From: Ewingella allii
GTDB taxonomy: Bacteria; Pseudomonadota; Gammaproteobacteria; Enterobacterales; Enterobacteriaceae
NCBI RefSeq assembly: GCF_044430645.1
Contig: NZ_JAWUDN010000001.1
Location: forward strand, 124,001 to 188,000
DNA length: 64,000 nucleotides
Direction of reading: 5' to 3'
In this document: positions 16,456-25,376 of the stretch, in pieces
Layout of the letters: the number at the start of each line of letters is the position of its first letter
Numbering within the stretch: the first letter of the stretch is position 1
The notes under the pieces: model-generated
The model's input: only the letters and a program-made list of their open reading frames with translations
Told to the model about the DNA's origin: nothing
Database searches by the model: none
Position numbers and translations under genes: made by a program

Positions 16456-16489
16456 GCTTAAGCAGGCTAAATTACCGGCCTGCTTAAGC
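16456..16489. terminator. Stem-loop after the coiled-coil gene
   Basis: Perfect 12-base inverted repeat GCTTAAGCAGGC / GCCTGCTTAAGC with a 10-base loop, 20 bases after the stop codon. The following sequence is only mildly T-rich. Confidence 0.6.
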
Positions 16490-16615
16490 TTGGGTGGTTT
16501 AATTACCGCCTTAATCCAAATAAGGCTAAGACTTAGGCTTTTTTTCTCAGACCTCTTCCTATAAAAAGCGCAAGTGATAGGATGTGCCGCAACTTTACAG
16601 GGTAGGACTATTCTC

Positions 16616-16981
16616 ATGTTCAGGTTGGGTGCTTTCGTTGCAATTTTGCTGGCGTTGACTTCCTTTTCAGCGTCCGCCGTAACGGCCTATAAATGTGTGT
16701 TAACGCATAACGTACAAGCCGCGGATGGTACAGAAACCGCCGATGTGATTAATAAAGACGCGCACGTGTTTGACGCTGGCAATACTTTTACCTTCTCCCC
16801 AGACGGTACTAAAATGATCACCAGCCCGGAGCTGACGGATATCATTGGTCAGAATAACCAGCCTATGAAGGCCGGGGCGCAAGATAACCTGATGTATATT
16901 CACGTTAAAAACAACTTTGTGGTCGCGACAGAAACCGACGGTTATGTGTATGGCGACTGTGTAGAAATCGCAACGAAATAA
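16616..16981 (+). CDS. Small exported protein with two cysteines, 121 aa
   Basis: 121 residues from the ATG at 16616. MFRLGAFVAILLALTSFSAS is a Sec signal peptide, probably cut after SASA. The mature protein of about 100 residues has one cysteine near each end (AYKCVLTH and YGDCVEIATK), suggesting a disulfide-closed beta-rich periplasmic fold. The stop is 237 bases before the PBP2-like gene. I do not recognise the family. Confidence 0.65.
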   Translation: MFRLGAFVAILLALTSFSASAVTAYKCVLTHNVQAADGTETADVINKDAHVFDAGNTFTFSPDGTKMITSPELTDIIGQNNQPMKAGAQDNLMYIHVKNNFVVATETDGYVYGDCVEIATK

Positions 16982-17218
16982 GCCCTGCTGACTCATCCCT
17001 TCTTCTGCGAATCTGGCTTTTGATAGCGGGATTCGCAGCTCAATTTGTTTTAACTGTTACTTTTTCCTCTTACATTTTCATAAATAGAAACATTACTGCC
17101 AGTTCATTAGCACACTTCTTATAGTCGGGGTATGCCTGAGCCGATAGACTTGCGGCCTTTTCACCATTCCGTTTCCGCCACTGCTTTATAAGCCGATTAG
17201 AAAGGGTTTTGCGCGCCT

Positions 17219-19168
17219 ATGGCTCTACTTAATGACGAAATTCGCGACCATACCGCTGAGTCCGTCCTTTTTGTCCGCCGTGCCGTCATCGCCTTTGTGG
17301 TCGTGGTGCTGCTCTCTTCCGTACTGGTTTATAACCTGTATCGTTTACAGATTGGGATGCATGATTTTTACCAAACGCGTTCCAACCAAAATGACATCAA
17401 AATGCTGCCGATCGCCCCGAGCCGCGGGCTTATCATGGATCGCAATGGTGTGGTTCTGGCGCAGAATATCACCTTGTATCAGATAGAAATTATTCCCGGC
17501 AAGGTGGATGATCTTCAGGCCACGCTAAAAGCCTTGACCCCCATTGTGGATCTTACGCAGGACGATCTGGATAACTTCCACGATGCCATGATCCATGGCC
17601 GTAAGTTCGCTGAGATCCCGCTGAAGCTGGCGTTGACCGACGTCGAGGTGGCGCGCTTCTCAGTCAATCAATTCAATTTCCCCGGCGTGTCCATCAGCAC
17701 CTACCAGCAGCGGCAGTATCCTTACGGGGCAGAGCTGGCGCACGTCGTCGGTTATGTGTCGAAAATCAATGACAAAGACGAAAAACGTCTTGAAAAAGAA
17801 GGGATTGCCGAAAACTATGCCGCTGACCATGACATAGGTAAGCAGGGGGTGGAGAAGTATTATGAAAATATTCTCCATGGGCATACCGGCTATCAGGAAG
17901 TCGAAGTGGATAACCACGGTCACGTGGTGCGCCTGCTGAGGGAAGTGCCTCCCCAGGCTGGGCAAAATATCTATCTGACGCTGGATTTAGGTCTACAGCA
18001 ATATATTGAGAAAGTGCTGAAAGGCCAGCGCGCCGCGGTCGTCGTGATGGACCCGCGAGACGGCGGCATTAAGGCGATGGTTTCCAGCCCGAGCTATGAT
18101 CCCAACCCCTTCGTCAACGGCATCTCCAGCAAACAGTACAGCGCGCTGCTGAAGAACCCTGACCTTCCGCTGATTAACCGCGTGACTCAGGGCCTTTACC
18201 CGCCGGCATCCACTGTGAAGCCATTTATGGCCACATCGGCGCTGTTTGCCGGGGTTATCACGCCGCAAACAACCTTCTTCGGCGCGCCGACCTGGACACT
18301 GCCGGGCACGGAACGCCGCTACCGCGACTGGCTGAAAACCGGCCACGGTATGCTGAACGTGACTAAAGCTATCGAGGAGTCAGCGGATACGTTCTTCTAT
18401 CAGGTGGCCTATGAGATGGGCATTGACCGTATTCACGAGTGGCTGAGTAAATTCGGCTATGGGCAATCGACCGGGATTGACCTCGACGAGCAGTACAACG
18501 GCGTGCTGCCAAGTCGCGAGTGGAAGCAGAAAGTCCATAAGAAGGGTTGGTATCAGGGCGATACTGTTTCCGTAGGTATCGGCCAGGGTTACTGGGTCGC
18601 GACGCCAATCCAGATGGTGCGAGCTCTAAGTGCCTTGGTGAATAACGGTAAATTGCAAACGCCGCATCTGCTTTACTCAAGCCAGAGTGGCAAAGTGATC
18701 ACGCCATACGTGCAGCCGCCGACCACGCAGATCGCTGATCCTAAATCACCTATCTGGGGGATCGTGCGCAACGGCATGTTCGGCATGGCGAACTTCCCTA
18801 ACGGGACGGGCTACAAACTGTTCCATACCGCGCCTTATCAAATCGCTGCGAAATCAGGGACATCGCAGGTGTTCAGCCTGCGTGAAAACCAAATCTACAA
18901 TGCCAAAATGACGCCAATCAGGCTGCGTGACCACATCTTCTACACGGCCTTCGCGCCATATAAAAATCCCAAAGTCGTGATGGCGCTGATCCTCGAGAAC
19001 GGCGGGGGAGACGGCGTGGTGGCCGGGCCGACGGCGCGCGCTATTCTCGACCATATCTTCTTGCCGCCGGAAGTGGTGGCGAAATGTGATCCGGCCAAGG
19101 TCGATAATCCGGCCAACTGTGAGCAAGATGTGCCTGCGCCCAATGCGCTGGGCTTTAGCGAACATTAA
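17219..19168 (+). CDS. Class B penicillin-binding protein, PBP2 type (probable paralogue)
   Basis: 649 residues, close to E. coli PBP2 (MrdA, 633). An N-terminal anchor helix (about 22-45) is followed by the pedestal domain (IAPSRGLIMDRNGVVLAQN) and the transpeptidase domain. The motifs are intact: STVK with Ser331, ESADTFFYQ, and KSGTSQVF. PBP2 cross-links side-wall peptidoglycan within the elongasome. In E. coli mrdA is followed by rodA in another region; here no rodA, rlmH or other mrd neighbour is present, so this is probably a second copy. Spacing to the next gene is filled by the glmY control region. Amdinocillin is the classic PBP2 inhibitor; whether this paralogue binds it is unknown. 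Confidence 0.88.
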   Translation: MALLNDEIRDHTAESVLFVRRAVIAFVVVVLLSSVLVYNLYRLQIGMHDFYQTRSNQNDIKMLPIAPSRGLIMDRNGVVLAQNITLYQIEIIPGKVDDLQATLKALTPIVDLTQDDLDNFHDAMIHGRKFAEIPLKLALTDVEVARFSVNQFNFPGVSISTYQQRQYPYGAELAHVVGYVSKINDKDEKRLEKEGIAENYAADHDIGKQGVEKYYENILHGHTGYQEVEVDNHGHVVRLLREVPPQAGQNIYLTLDLGLQQYIEKVLKGQRAAVVVMDPRDGGIKAMVSSPSYDPNPFVNGISSKQYSALLKNPDLPLINRVTQGLYPPASTVKPFMATSALFAGVITPQTTFFGAPTWTLPGTERRYRDWLKTGHGMLNVTKAIEESADTFFYQVAYEMGIDRIHEWLSKFGYGQSTGIDLDEQYNGVLPSREWKQKVHKKGWYQGDTVSVGIGQGYWVATPIQMVRALSALVNNGKLQTPHLLYSSQSGKVITPYVQPPTTQIADPKSPIWGIVRNGMFGMANFPNGTGYKLFHTAPYQIAAKSGTSQVFSLRENQIYNAKMTPIRLRDHIFYTAFAPYKNPKVVMALILENGGGDGVVAGPTARAILDHIFLPPEVVAKCDPAKVDNPANCEQDVPAPNALGFSEH

Positions 19169-19180
19169 TAATGCACTGAG

Positions 19181-19294
19181 TGTCGGAAAACAGAGACAAA
19201 TCCCTAAGAGTGATGTCTCTAAAAAGAGACATTTAACTGATTGATATTGAATGTTTTTATTTTTATGATTGTGAAGTGTTGTTTTTTAGCGACA
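19181..19294 (+). promoter_or_regulatory. Three GlrR activator sites upstream of glmY
   Basis: GlrR binds TGTC-N10-GACA. Three matches are present: 19181-19198 (perfect), 19214-19231 (perfect) and 19277-19294 (TGTT-N10-GACA). Triple sites upstream of glmY are known in E. coli. They sit 110-240 bases upstream of the sigma-54 promoter, as expected for an enhancer-binding protein. Confidence 0.88.
19234..19246 (-). promoter_or_regulatory. Predicted IHF site 1
   Basis: The minus strand reads TATCAATCAGTTA, an exact match to WATCAANNNNTTR, between the second and third GlrR sites. IHF bending would bring GlrR to the sigma-54 polymerase. Confidence 0.7.
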
Positions 19295-19370
19295 CTTTGT
19301 TGAATAAATGCACTTTCTTTTAAGGCAGCAGACAACGATTAAAAATAGAAGATATTATTTTCCCTCTACT

Positions 19371-19383
19371 AATCAATCATTTA
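19371..19383 (+). promoter_or_regulatory. Predicted IHF site 2
   Basis: AATCAATCATTTA matches WATCAANNNNTTR exactly and lies between the GlrR sites and the sigma-54 promoter, the classical position for IHF. Confidence 0.75.
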
Positions 19384-19401
19384 TTTTTGAAGTTTAATTT
19401 G

Positions 19402-19417
19402 TGGCACGAAGCATGCA
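19402..19417 (+). promoter_or_regulatory. Sigma-54 promoter of glmY
   Basis: TGGCACGAAGCATGCA fits the sigma-54 consensus TGGCACGNNNNTTGCW except one T; GG and GC are spaced correctly. The predicted start, an A at 19428, opens the GlmY sequence AGTTGCTCATTC. Confidence 0.88.
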
Positions 19418-19427
19418 TAATAAGCGC

Positions 19428-19636
19428 AGTTGCTCATTCAATTGATTATGATAGCCTGCGCTAATCCGCAAAATGTGCCCATAATGCCCGAATGACGCCA
19501 AAGCAAGGTGCCTATCGTTCACCAGACCGATAATCGTTGCGCAAGCACGTTATCAAACATCGAACGACACGTTGAGTGAGGCACCACCTATTCTGGATGA
19601 CTGAACACCTTCGCCTTGAAGGGTGTTCAGTCCCCC
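19428..19636 (+). ncRNA. glmY: GlmY small RNA
   Basis: Position (directly upstream of glrK) and sequence identify GlmY: the 5' end AGTTGCTCATTC, the 3' core ACGTTGAGTGAGGCACC that GlmY shares with GlmZ, and a terminal hairpin (CTGAACACCTTC / GAAGGGTGTTCAG, 19601-19630). GlmY binds the adaptor RapZ and so protects GlmZ, which activates glmS translation and amino-sugar synthesis. Transcription is predicted to depend on sigma-54 and the GlrK/GlrR system encoded next door. The exact 3' end is approximate. Confidence 0.88.
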
Positions 19637-19739
19637 TCCTAAAAGTGCTCCAACACTCCTTTTAATTTGACTCTTTTCTGGCTGTAAATCAGTTACTCAG
19701 TTAGCATTTAGACATCGGTTTACCAATGAGATAAATGCG

Positions 19740-21170
19740 TTGAAAAGAGGAAGAATATTTCCCGGCTCCCTGCGCCAACTCGTGTTGATGGCCTTCCTGT
19801 TTGTGCTTCTGCCCCTGCTGGTATTGGCTTATCAGGCATATCAAAGTCTGGATCACCTCAGTTCTCAAGCCGCTGAAATCAATCGCACCACGCTAACCGA
19901 TGCGCGTCGCAGTGAAGCGATGTCGAGCGTTGCCTTGGAAATGGAGCGCAGCTATCGGCAATATTGCGTGTTGGATGACCCGACCTTGTCTCGTTTATAC
20001 GACAGCCAGCGCAAGCGCTACGCGCAGATGCTCGACGCCCACGCCTCCGTGCTGCCCGACGTTCGCTATTACCAATCGCTGCGCGGCTTACTGACCCAAC
20101 TCGCCCAATTAAAATGCCAAAATAACAGCCCGAACGCCGCCACCTCAGCGCAACTGGAAGACTTCGCCCGTTCGAATGCCGAAATGGTTCAGGCGACGCG
20201 TGAAGTGATTTTTACCCGCGGCCAGCAGTTGCAGCGCGCCATCGCCGAGCGCGGCCAGTTCTTTGGCTGGCAGGCGTTGGTGCTGTTCTTGCTCAGCGGC
20301 GCGCTGGTCTTGCTGTTTACACGGATGATTATCGGCCCGGTTAAGCGCGTAGAGCGGATGATTAACCGGCTGGGTGAGCGAGGCACGCTGGGCAATGCCG
20401 ACAAGTTTAAAGGGCCACGAGAAATTCGCTCCCTGGCTCAGCGTATCGTCTGGCTCAGTGAGCGTCTGGCGTGGCTCGAGTCACAGCGCCACGAGTTTTT
20501 GCGCCATATTTCTCATGAGTTAAAAACCCCCTTGGCCAGTATGCGCGAAGGCACCGAGCTGTTGCAGGATGAAGTCGCAGGCCCTTTAACGGCCGATCAA
20601 AAAGAGGTGGTGGCGATCCTCGATGATAGCAGCCGCCACTTACAAACGCTGATCGAACAGCTGTTGGACTACAACCGCAAACTCGCCGATGCGCCGATGG
20701 AGAAGGAGCGCGTGGATTTAGCGGCCATGGTCGACAGTATCGTGGCGTCCAACAGCCTTCCCGCCAGAGCCAAGCAAATTAGCACCGAGGTCAATATGGC
20801 GGCCCAATTCTGCTGGGCGGAACCGACTTTATTGATGCGCGTGCTGGATAATCTCTATTCCAATGCGGTGCACTATGGCGCTGAATCCGGTACCATTTGG
20901 GTCCGCAGTCGGCAGTCACAAAACCAAGTGATCATCGACGTTGCCAACACGGGAAATACCATCCCTGAGGCCGAAAAAACGATGATTTTCGAACCTTTTT
21001 ATCAGGGAAGTCAGCAGCGCAAGGGTGCCGTAAAAGGCAGTGGTTTGGGGCTGAGCATTGCACAGGATTGCATCCGCAGAATGCGCGGAGAATTACGGTT
21101 GGTTACTATTGACCATGCCGACGTGTGTTTTCGTATCGAATTGCCATTAACTGCTGAGAAAAATGATTAA
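19740..21170 (+). CDS. glrK: Sensor histidine kinase GlrK (QseE)
   Basis: 476 residues from a TTG at 19740, chosen because the protein then aligns with E. coli GlrK from its first residues (MKRxxxFPxSLRQLV). Two membrane helices (about 12-32 and 180-202) flank a periplasmic domain with conserved cysteines (QYCVLDDP, LKCQNN). A HAMP segment leads to the H-box FLRHISHELKTPLASM (His259) and an ATPase domain with N and G boxes (DNLYSNAVHYG, KGSGLGLSIAQDC). It phosphorylates GlrR to control glmY, and is linked to envelope and adrenergic signalling in E. coli. It overlaps qseG by 8 bases. The ribosome site is weak. Confidence 0.95.
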   Translation: MKRGRIFPGSLRQLVLMAFLFVLLPLLVLAYQAYQSLDHLSSQAAEINRTTLTDARRSEAMSSVALEMERSYRQYCVLDDPTLSRLYDSQRKRYAQMLDAHASVLPDVRYYQSLRGLLTQLAQLKCQNNSPNAATSAQLEDFARSNAEMVQATREVIFTRGQQLQRAIAERGQFFGWQALVLFLLSGALVLLFTRMIIGPVKRVERMINRLGERGTLGNADKFKGPREIRSLAQRIVWLSERLAWLESQRHEFLRHISHELKTPLASMREGTELLQDEVAGPLTADQKEVVAILDDSSRHLQTLIEQLLDYNRKLADAPMEKERVDLAAMVDSIVASNSLPARAKQISTEVNMAAQFCWAEPTLLMRVLDNLYSNAVHYGAESGTIWVRSRQSQNQVIIDVANTGNTIPEAEKTMIFEPFYQGSQQRKGAVKGSGLGLSIAQDCIRRMRGELRLVTIDHADVCFRIELPLTAEKND

Positions 21171-21954
21171 AAAACGCCAAATTAAGCAGGACGGCCTGTT
21201 AAAAAGCGCCGCATCTTTTTTATTCCGCATTCAGCACGGGTTGAAAACCGCAGTATGTCGCGCCACTTTGGCGGTCATCGTTGCTCCAACTCTCCTCGCA
21301 GGCTGTACTTTGCACTCTTCCAGTGACAGCTATTATCGCCCGGTCGAGGATGTGATCCCGACCACCAAAGTGGTGGATTTCCGCCTCGCGCCTTGTGAAA
21401 CCTTGTGGGCGCTGGATGATAGCGACGCCATAAATAACTCGCTTTTCTGGCTGCGGGCGATGGATTGCGCGGACCGAATGAATGACGCTCAGGCGCGCTA
21501 TCAGGCTGAGCAAATTAAAGCTAACTCGTGGGATAGCGTGTTCAAGCAGAGCATCCTGCGCGCCGGGGCCGATCCGGACCAGCAGCAGCGTCGCGCGCTG
21601 TTAGCCCGCGTTAATGAATACCGCGTCCAGATGCCCGGCTCCATTCGAACCTTGGTGCAACTGTGGCGCGAGCGGCAAACCCTGCAAGTGACGCTAGGGG
21701 ATGAGAAAGCGCGTAACGCGCGGCAGGCCGCCGTGTCCGAAAGCAAAATAGAGCAGCTCACCGAGCAGCAAGTGGCATTGCAACAGAGCTTGACGGATAC
21801 TCAGCGTAAGTTAAAAAACCTGACGGATATTGAGCGTCAGCTCTCTTCGCGCAAGCAGATGCAGAGTGATTTGCCGGACAACGATTCGGCCTCTGTAACT
21901 GTTAAGCCGGAAGAGACTTACCAGCCACCGATTAAAGGGCAGAAGAAACCATGA
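21163..21954 (+). CDS. qseG: QseG-like outer-membrane lipoprotein
   Basis: 263 residues. A long N-terminal segment precedes a hydrophobic stretch ending TLLAGC (about residue 46), the lipobox. The conserved core NSLFWLRAMDCADRMNDAQA corresponds to NPLYWLRAMDCADR of E. coli QseG, and the C-terminal half is a coiled coil (LTEQQVALQQSLTDTQRKLK) ending in LTDIERQLSSRK, also conserved. QseG sits between glrK and glrR and activates GlrK at the envelope. It overlaps both neighbours (8 and 4 bases), so the three genes form one operon. The extended N-terminus suggests the true start might lie further in. Confidence 0.88.
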   Translation: MIKKRQIKQDGLLKSAASFLFRIQHGLKTAVCRATLAVIVAPTLLAGCTLHSSSDSYYRPVEDVIPTTKVVDFRLAPCETLWALDDSDAINNSLFWLRAMDCADRMNDAQARYQAEQIKANSWDSVFKQSILRAGADPDQQQRRALLARVNEYRVQMPGSIRTLVQLWRERQTLQVTLGDEKARNARQAAVSESKIEQLTEQQVALQQSLTDTQRKLKNLTDIERQLSSRKQMQSDLPDNDSASVTVKPEETYQPPIKGQKKP

Positions 21955-23288
21955 CGTTACGCAAAGCCGCCAGCCTGTTGCTGGTCGATGACGATCCGAG
22001 CCTGCTGAAGCTGTTGGGCATGCGCCTGACCAGCGAGGGTTTCCGCGTCACTACCGCCGAAAGCGGCGCCGAGGCGCTACGTCTGCTTAATCGTGAACGT
22101 TTTGACTTAGTGATCAGCGACTTGCGCATGGATGAAATGGACGGCATGGCGCTGTTCGCGCAGATCCAACAGCATCAGCCGGGCATGCCGGTGATTATCC
22201 TCACCGCCCATGGTTCCATCCCCGACGCGGTTGCCGCCACCCAGCAGGGGGTGTTTAGCTTCCTTACCAAGCCCGTTGATCGCGACGCGCTATATAAAGC
22301 GATTGACGCCGCGCTGTCTCTCTCCTCGCCGAGTGGTGATGAGAGCTGGCGTGAGGCGATTGTCACGCGCAATCCGGTGATGCTGCGGCTGCTGGAGCAG
22401 GCCAATATGGTGGCGCAGTCTGACGTCAGCGTGCTGATTAACGGCCAAAGTGGCACGGGGAAAGAGGTGTTGGCGCAGGCGATCCACGCCGCCAGCCCGC
22501 GAGCCAAGAAGGCTTTCACAGCGATTAACTGTGGCGCACTGCCAGAGCAGCTTCTGGAGTCTGAACTCTTTGGTCACGCCAAAGGGGCCTTTACCGGCGC
22601 GGTCAGTAGCCGGGAAGGACTGTTTCAGGCGGCGACGGGGGGGACGCTGTTTTTAGATGAAATCGGTGACATGCCGCTTTCGCTTCAGGTCAAACTGCTG
22701 CGCGTGCTGCAAGAGCGCAAGGTGCGCCCGGTGGGCAGTAATCACGACATCGATGTGGATGTGCGAATTATCTCCGCGACCCACCGCAATTTGCCGAAAG
22801 CCATGGAGAAGGGCGAGTTTCGCGAAGACTTGTTCTATCGCCTGAATGTCGTTAGCTTAAAATTGCCGGCATTAAATGAGCGTGCAGAAGATATTCCCTT
22901 GCTGGCGAACCACCTGCTGCGGGTCGCCGCGCAGCGACATAAACCTTTTGTACGCAGCTTCTCAACCGACGCCATGCGACGCCTGATGGCTGCCAGCTGG
23001 CCGGGCAATGTTCGCCAGCTGGTTAACGTGATTGAGCAGTGCGTGGCGCTGACCTCCGCGCCGGTGATTGGCGAAGCCTTGGTACAGCAGGCTTTGGAAG
23101 GGGAGAACACCGCGCTGCCGACCTTCGTCGAGGCGCGTAATCAGTTTGAACTCAATTACCTGCGCAAGCTGTTGCAGATAACCAAAGGCAACGTGACCAA
23201 CGCGGCGCGTATCGCCGGGCGCAACCGAACCGAATTCTACAAGCTGCTTTCTCGTCACGAGTTGGAAGCGACCGACTTTAAAGAGTGA
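21951..23288 (+). CDS. glrR: Sigma-54-dependent response regulator GlrR (QseF)
   Basis: 445 residues. The receiver domain (1-120) has the acidic pocket LVDDDP and phospho-acceptor Asp57 in VISDLRM. The AAA+ domain has Walker A GQSGTGKE, the sigma-54 contact loop GAFTGA and Walker B GGTLFLDEIGD. The C-terminal Fis-type HTH is TKGNVTNAARIAGRNRTEFYKLL. Phosphorylated by GlrK, it activates the sigma-54 promoter of glmY; three matching sites are present at 19181-19294. It starts within qseG by ATGA overlap. Confidence 0.96.
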   Translation: MTLRKAASLLLVDDDPSLLKLLGMRLTSEGFRVTTAESGAEALRLLNRERFDLVISDLRMDEMDGMALFAQIQQHQPGMPVIILTAHGSIPDAVAATQQGVFSFLTKPVDRDALYKAIDAALSLSSPSGDESWREAIVTRNPVMLRLLEQANMVAQSDVSVLINGQSGTGKEVLAQAIHAASPRAKKAFTAINCGALPEQLLESELFGHAKGAFTGAVSSREGLFQAATGGTLFLDEIGDMPLSLQVKLLRVLQERKVRPVGSNHDIDVDVRIISATHRNLPKAMEKGEFREDLFYRLNVVSLKLPALNERAEDIPLLANHLLRVAAQRHKPFVRSFSTDAMRRLMAASWPGNVRQLVNVIEQCVALTSAPVIGEALVQQALEGENTALPTFVEARNQFELNYLRKLLQITKGNVTNAARIAGRNRTEFYKLLSRHELEATDFKE

Positions 23289-23412
23289 CCACGACGCTCT
23301 TCGACTATGTTACCTTTACCGTCTGCCTGTGCATTGCCGCTGGCAATCAGAATGTGAACCACGCTGCCGCTCAGGAAGGCGGAGAGCAAATGAATGATTA
23401 TAAGGGTCCGCC

Positions 23413-23751
23413 ATGAAGAAAATTGATGCGATTATTAAGCCGTTTAAACTCGATGATGTCCGTGAAGCCTTGGCCGAAGTGGGTATTACCGGCATGACCG
23501 TGACAGAGGTGAAGGGTTTTGGGCGTCAGAAAGGCCATACCGAACTCTACCGCGGCGCTGAGTATATGGTGGACTTCCTGCCTAAAGTGAAGATTGAGAT
23601 CGTAGTGGCTGACGATATCGTTGATACCTGTGTCGAAACCATTATGACCACTGCCCAGACCGGCAAAATCGGCGATGGCAAAATCTTCGTGTTCGACGTG
23701 GCGCGCGTAGTACGTATCCGTACTGGCGAGCAGGATGAAGAAGCGATCTAA
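23413..23751 (+). CDS. glnB: Nitrogen regulatory protein PII (GlnB)
   Basis: 112 residues, family length, almost identical to E. coli GlnB. The T-loop ELYRGAEYMVDF carries the uridylylation site Tyr51, and the B- and C-loops (TGKIGDGKIF, VRIRTGEQDEEAI) are intact. PII signals glutamine and 2-oxoglutarate status to NtrB and to the glutamine synthetase adenylyltransferase. It lies 124 bases after glrR, as in E. coli, with room for its own promoter, and ends at a strong terminator. Confidence 0.98.
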   Translation: MKKIDAIIKPFKLDDVREALAEVGITGMTVTEVKGFGRQKGHTELYRGAEYMVDFLPKVKIEIVVADDIVDTCVETIMTTAQTGKIGDGKIFVFDVARVVRIRTGEQDEEAI

Positions 23752-23787
23752 TTGCCGTTTTCAGTCTTATGACCAGAAAACGCCAAT

Positions 23788-23820
23788 AAAAAAGGCTGAC
23801 GCGATGTCAGCCTTTTTTTA
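23788..23820. terminator. Bidirectional terminator between glnB and hmp
   Basis: Perfect stem AAAAAAGGCTGAC / GTCAGCCTTTTTT with a 5-base loop, with T runs on both strands. It serves the convergent glnB and hmp genes. Confidence 0.93.
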
Positions 23821-23834
23821 TGCATCTGTTTTAA

Positions 23835-25025
23835 TTACAGCACTTTATGCGGGCCGAAGCATTCGTAATGAATGTGGTCGACGGCAACCCCGAGCGCCAC
23901 TAGCTGCTGGGCCGCGAACTGCATAAAGCCCACCGGACCACAGAGATAGAATTCGGTCGTCGGGTCAGCGAGCTGGCTTTTCAGCAGGCTAAGGTCCATC
24001 AGCCCCTGAGACTGATACTGCTCACCCGGCAAATCTTCCGCCTGCGGCTGGTTATACCACACGTGGCTTTGCAGCTGCGGCAAGCGATTTTCCAATGATT
24101 TCACTTCATCCGCGAAGGCGTGAACCCGGCCATTTTCAGCGGCGTGCAGCCAGTGAATAGGGGCCTGATGTTGATTGGCGGCCAGCACGTTGAGCATCCC
24201 GAGCATGGGCGTTTGGCCGACACCGGCGGAGATCAGCGCGACGGGCGTCTGAGGCGTCACGTCGAGGAAGAAATCACCGTGCGGCGCGGCCAGATGTACC
24301 ACGTCCCCTTCCTGAGCCTGGTTATGCAGGAAGTTCGATACCTGACCTTGCTCTTCGCGCTTCACCGCAATGCGATAGGTTTTGCCGTTTGGTGCCTGAG
24401 TCAGTGAATATTGGCGAATTTCCTGATTTTCCAACTGCTGGCTGCGAATATAGACCGCCAGATATTGCCCGGCGTTAAAATCGGCCACCGGCTGGCCGTC
24501 TACTGGCTCGAGCACAAAACTGGTGATTAAATCACTCTGCGGACGCTTCTCCTTAATGCGGAATTTGCGAGTGCCGGACCAGCCGCCTTTCTTCTCGGCG
24601 CTCTCTTTATAAATATCGGACTCACGCTGAATAAACACCCCGGCCAACACGCCGTAAGCTTTGCCCCAGGCATCCAGCACTTCCTGACCCGGACTGAACA
24701 TCTCATCCAGCGTCGCCAACAGGTGGGTACCGACAATGTTGTACTGCTCAGGTTGGATGGTGAAACTGGTGTGCTTTTGCGCGATGCGCTCAACGGCAGG
24801 CAGCAGTGCGGCGAGATTTTCGATGTTAGCGGCATAGGCACAGATGGCGTCAAACAGTGCCTGACGCTGATCGCCGTTGCGCTGGTTGCTCATATTAAAA
24901 ACGTCTTTCAGCTCAGGGTTATGCGCGAACATGCGATCATAAAAGTGAGCCGTTAACTTCGGCCCAGTGGCGGCGAGCAGGGGGATGGTGGACTTCACGG
25001 TGGCGATAGTTTGGCTGTCTAGCAT
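23835..25025 (-). CDS. hmp: Flavohaemoglobin Hmp, nitric oxide dioxygenase
   Basis: 396 residues, as in E. coli. The globin domain (1-140) has the haem pocket residues Tyr29, Gln53 and proximal His85. The FAD-binding (RQYSLTQAP) and NAD-binding (ALISAGVGQTPMLGML) modules follow, and the C-terminus YECFGPHKVL is conserved. It oxidises NO to nitrate using NAD(P)H and O2. GGGAG precedes the ATG. An NsrR-type operator lies about 50 bases upstream, so NO induction is expected. Confidence 0.98.
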   Translation of the reverse strand: MLDSQTIATVKSTIPLLAATGPKLTAHFYDRMFAHNPELKDVFNMSNQRNGDQRQALFDAICAYAANIENLAALLPAVERIAQKHTSFTIQPEQYNIVGTHLLATLDEMFSPGQEVLDAWGKAYGVLAGVFIQRESDIYKESAEKKGGWSGTRKFRIKEKRPQSDLITSFVLEPVDGQPVADFNAGQYLAVYIRSQQLENQEIRQYSLTQAPNGKTYRIAVKREEQGQVSNFLHNQAQEGDVVHLAAPHGDFFLDVTPQTPVALISAGVGQTPMLGMLNVLAANQHQAPIHWLHAAENGRVHAFADEVKSLENRLPQLQSHVWYNQPQAEDLPGEQYQSQGLMDLSLLKSQLADPTTEFYLCGPVGFMQFAAQQLVALGVAVDHIHYECFGPHKVL

Positions 25026-25073
25026 GGTGTTAGCTCCCTGGGCTTAGGCCCGTATCTCAGCAATAAATTCTTA

Positions 25074-25096
25074 AACATGTATTTTTAATGCATCTT
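25074..25096 (-). promoter_or_regulatory. Predicted NsrR operator of hmp
   Basis: The minus strand reads AAGATGCATT-AAA-AATACATGTT. Its halves match the NsrR inverted repeat (AAGATGCATTT and its partner), as at E. coli hmp. NsrR represses hmp until its iron-sulfur cluster reacts with NO. Confidence 0.8.
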
Positions 25097-25254
25097 ATAG
25101 CGAGGATTTATTGTTGTAAATAGCCATGCCGGAATCATGGGTTTCATAAAGCGTGCGGGCGGGGTCACAAAGCTGAAAAATATGCATGTTATGGTGAAGA
25201 AAACTCCCTTGATTACGCTAAGTCCCTAACGGATAAAAGCCTTGCCGTGTCTGA

Positions 25255-25270
25255 AGCCAATCGATTGCCT
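25255..25270 (+). promoter_or_regulatory. Possible PurR operator of glyA
   Basis: AGCCAATCGATTGCCT keeps the PurR core CAANCGNTTG and the outer A and T of the 16-base consensus, about 110 bases upstream of glyA, which is PurR-controlled in E. coli. No clear MetR site was found. The rest of the 350-base hmp-glyA gap shows no gene. Confidence 0.5.
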
Positions 25271-25376
25271 AAAAACATTAAACCGACTCTATCCGCAGGC
25301 GTCTTAAACATTTACACTGTTGCGCAGAACCCGGAAGGGGCATTTATTTTTTAGTTTGTTGAGTCAGGAGATGCGG

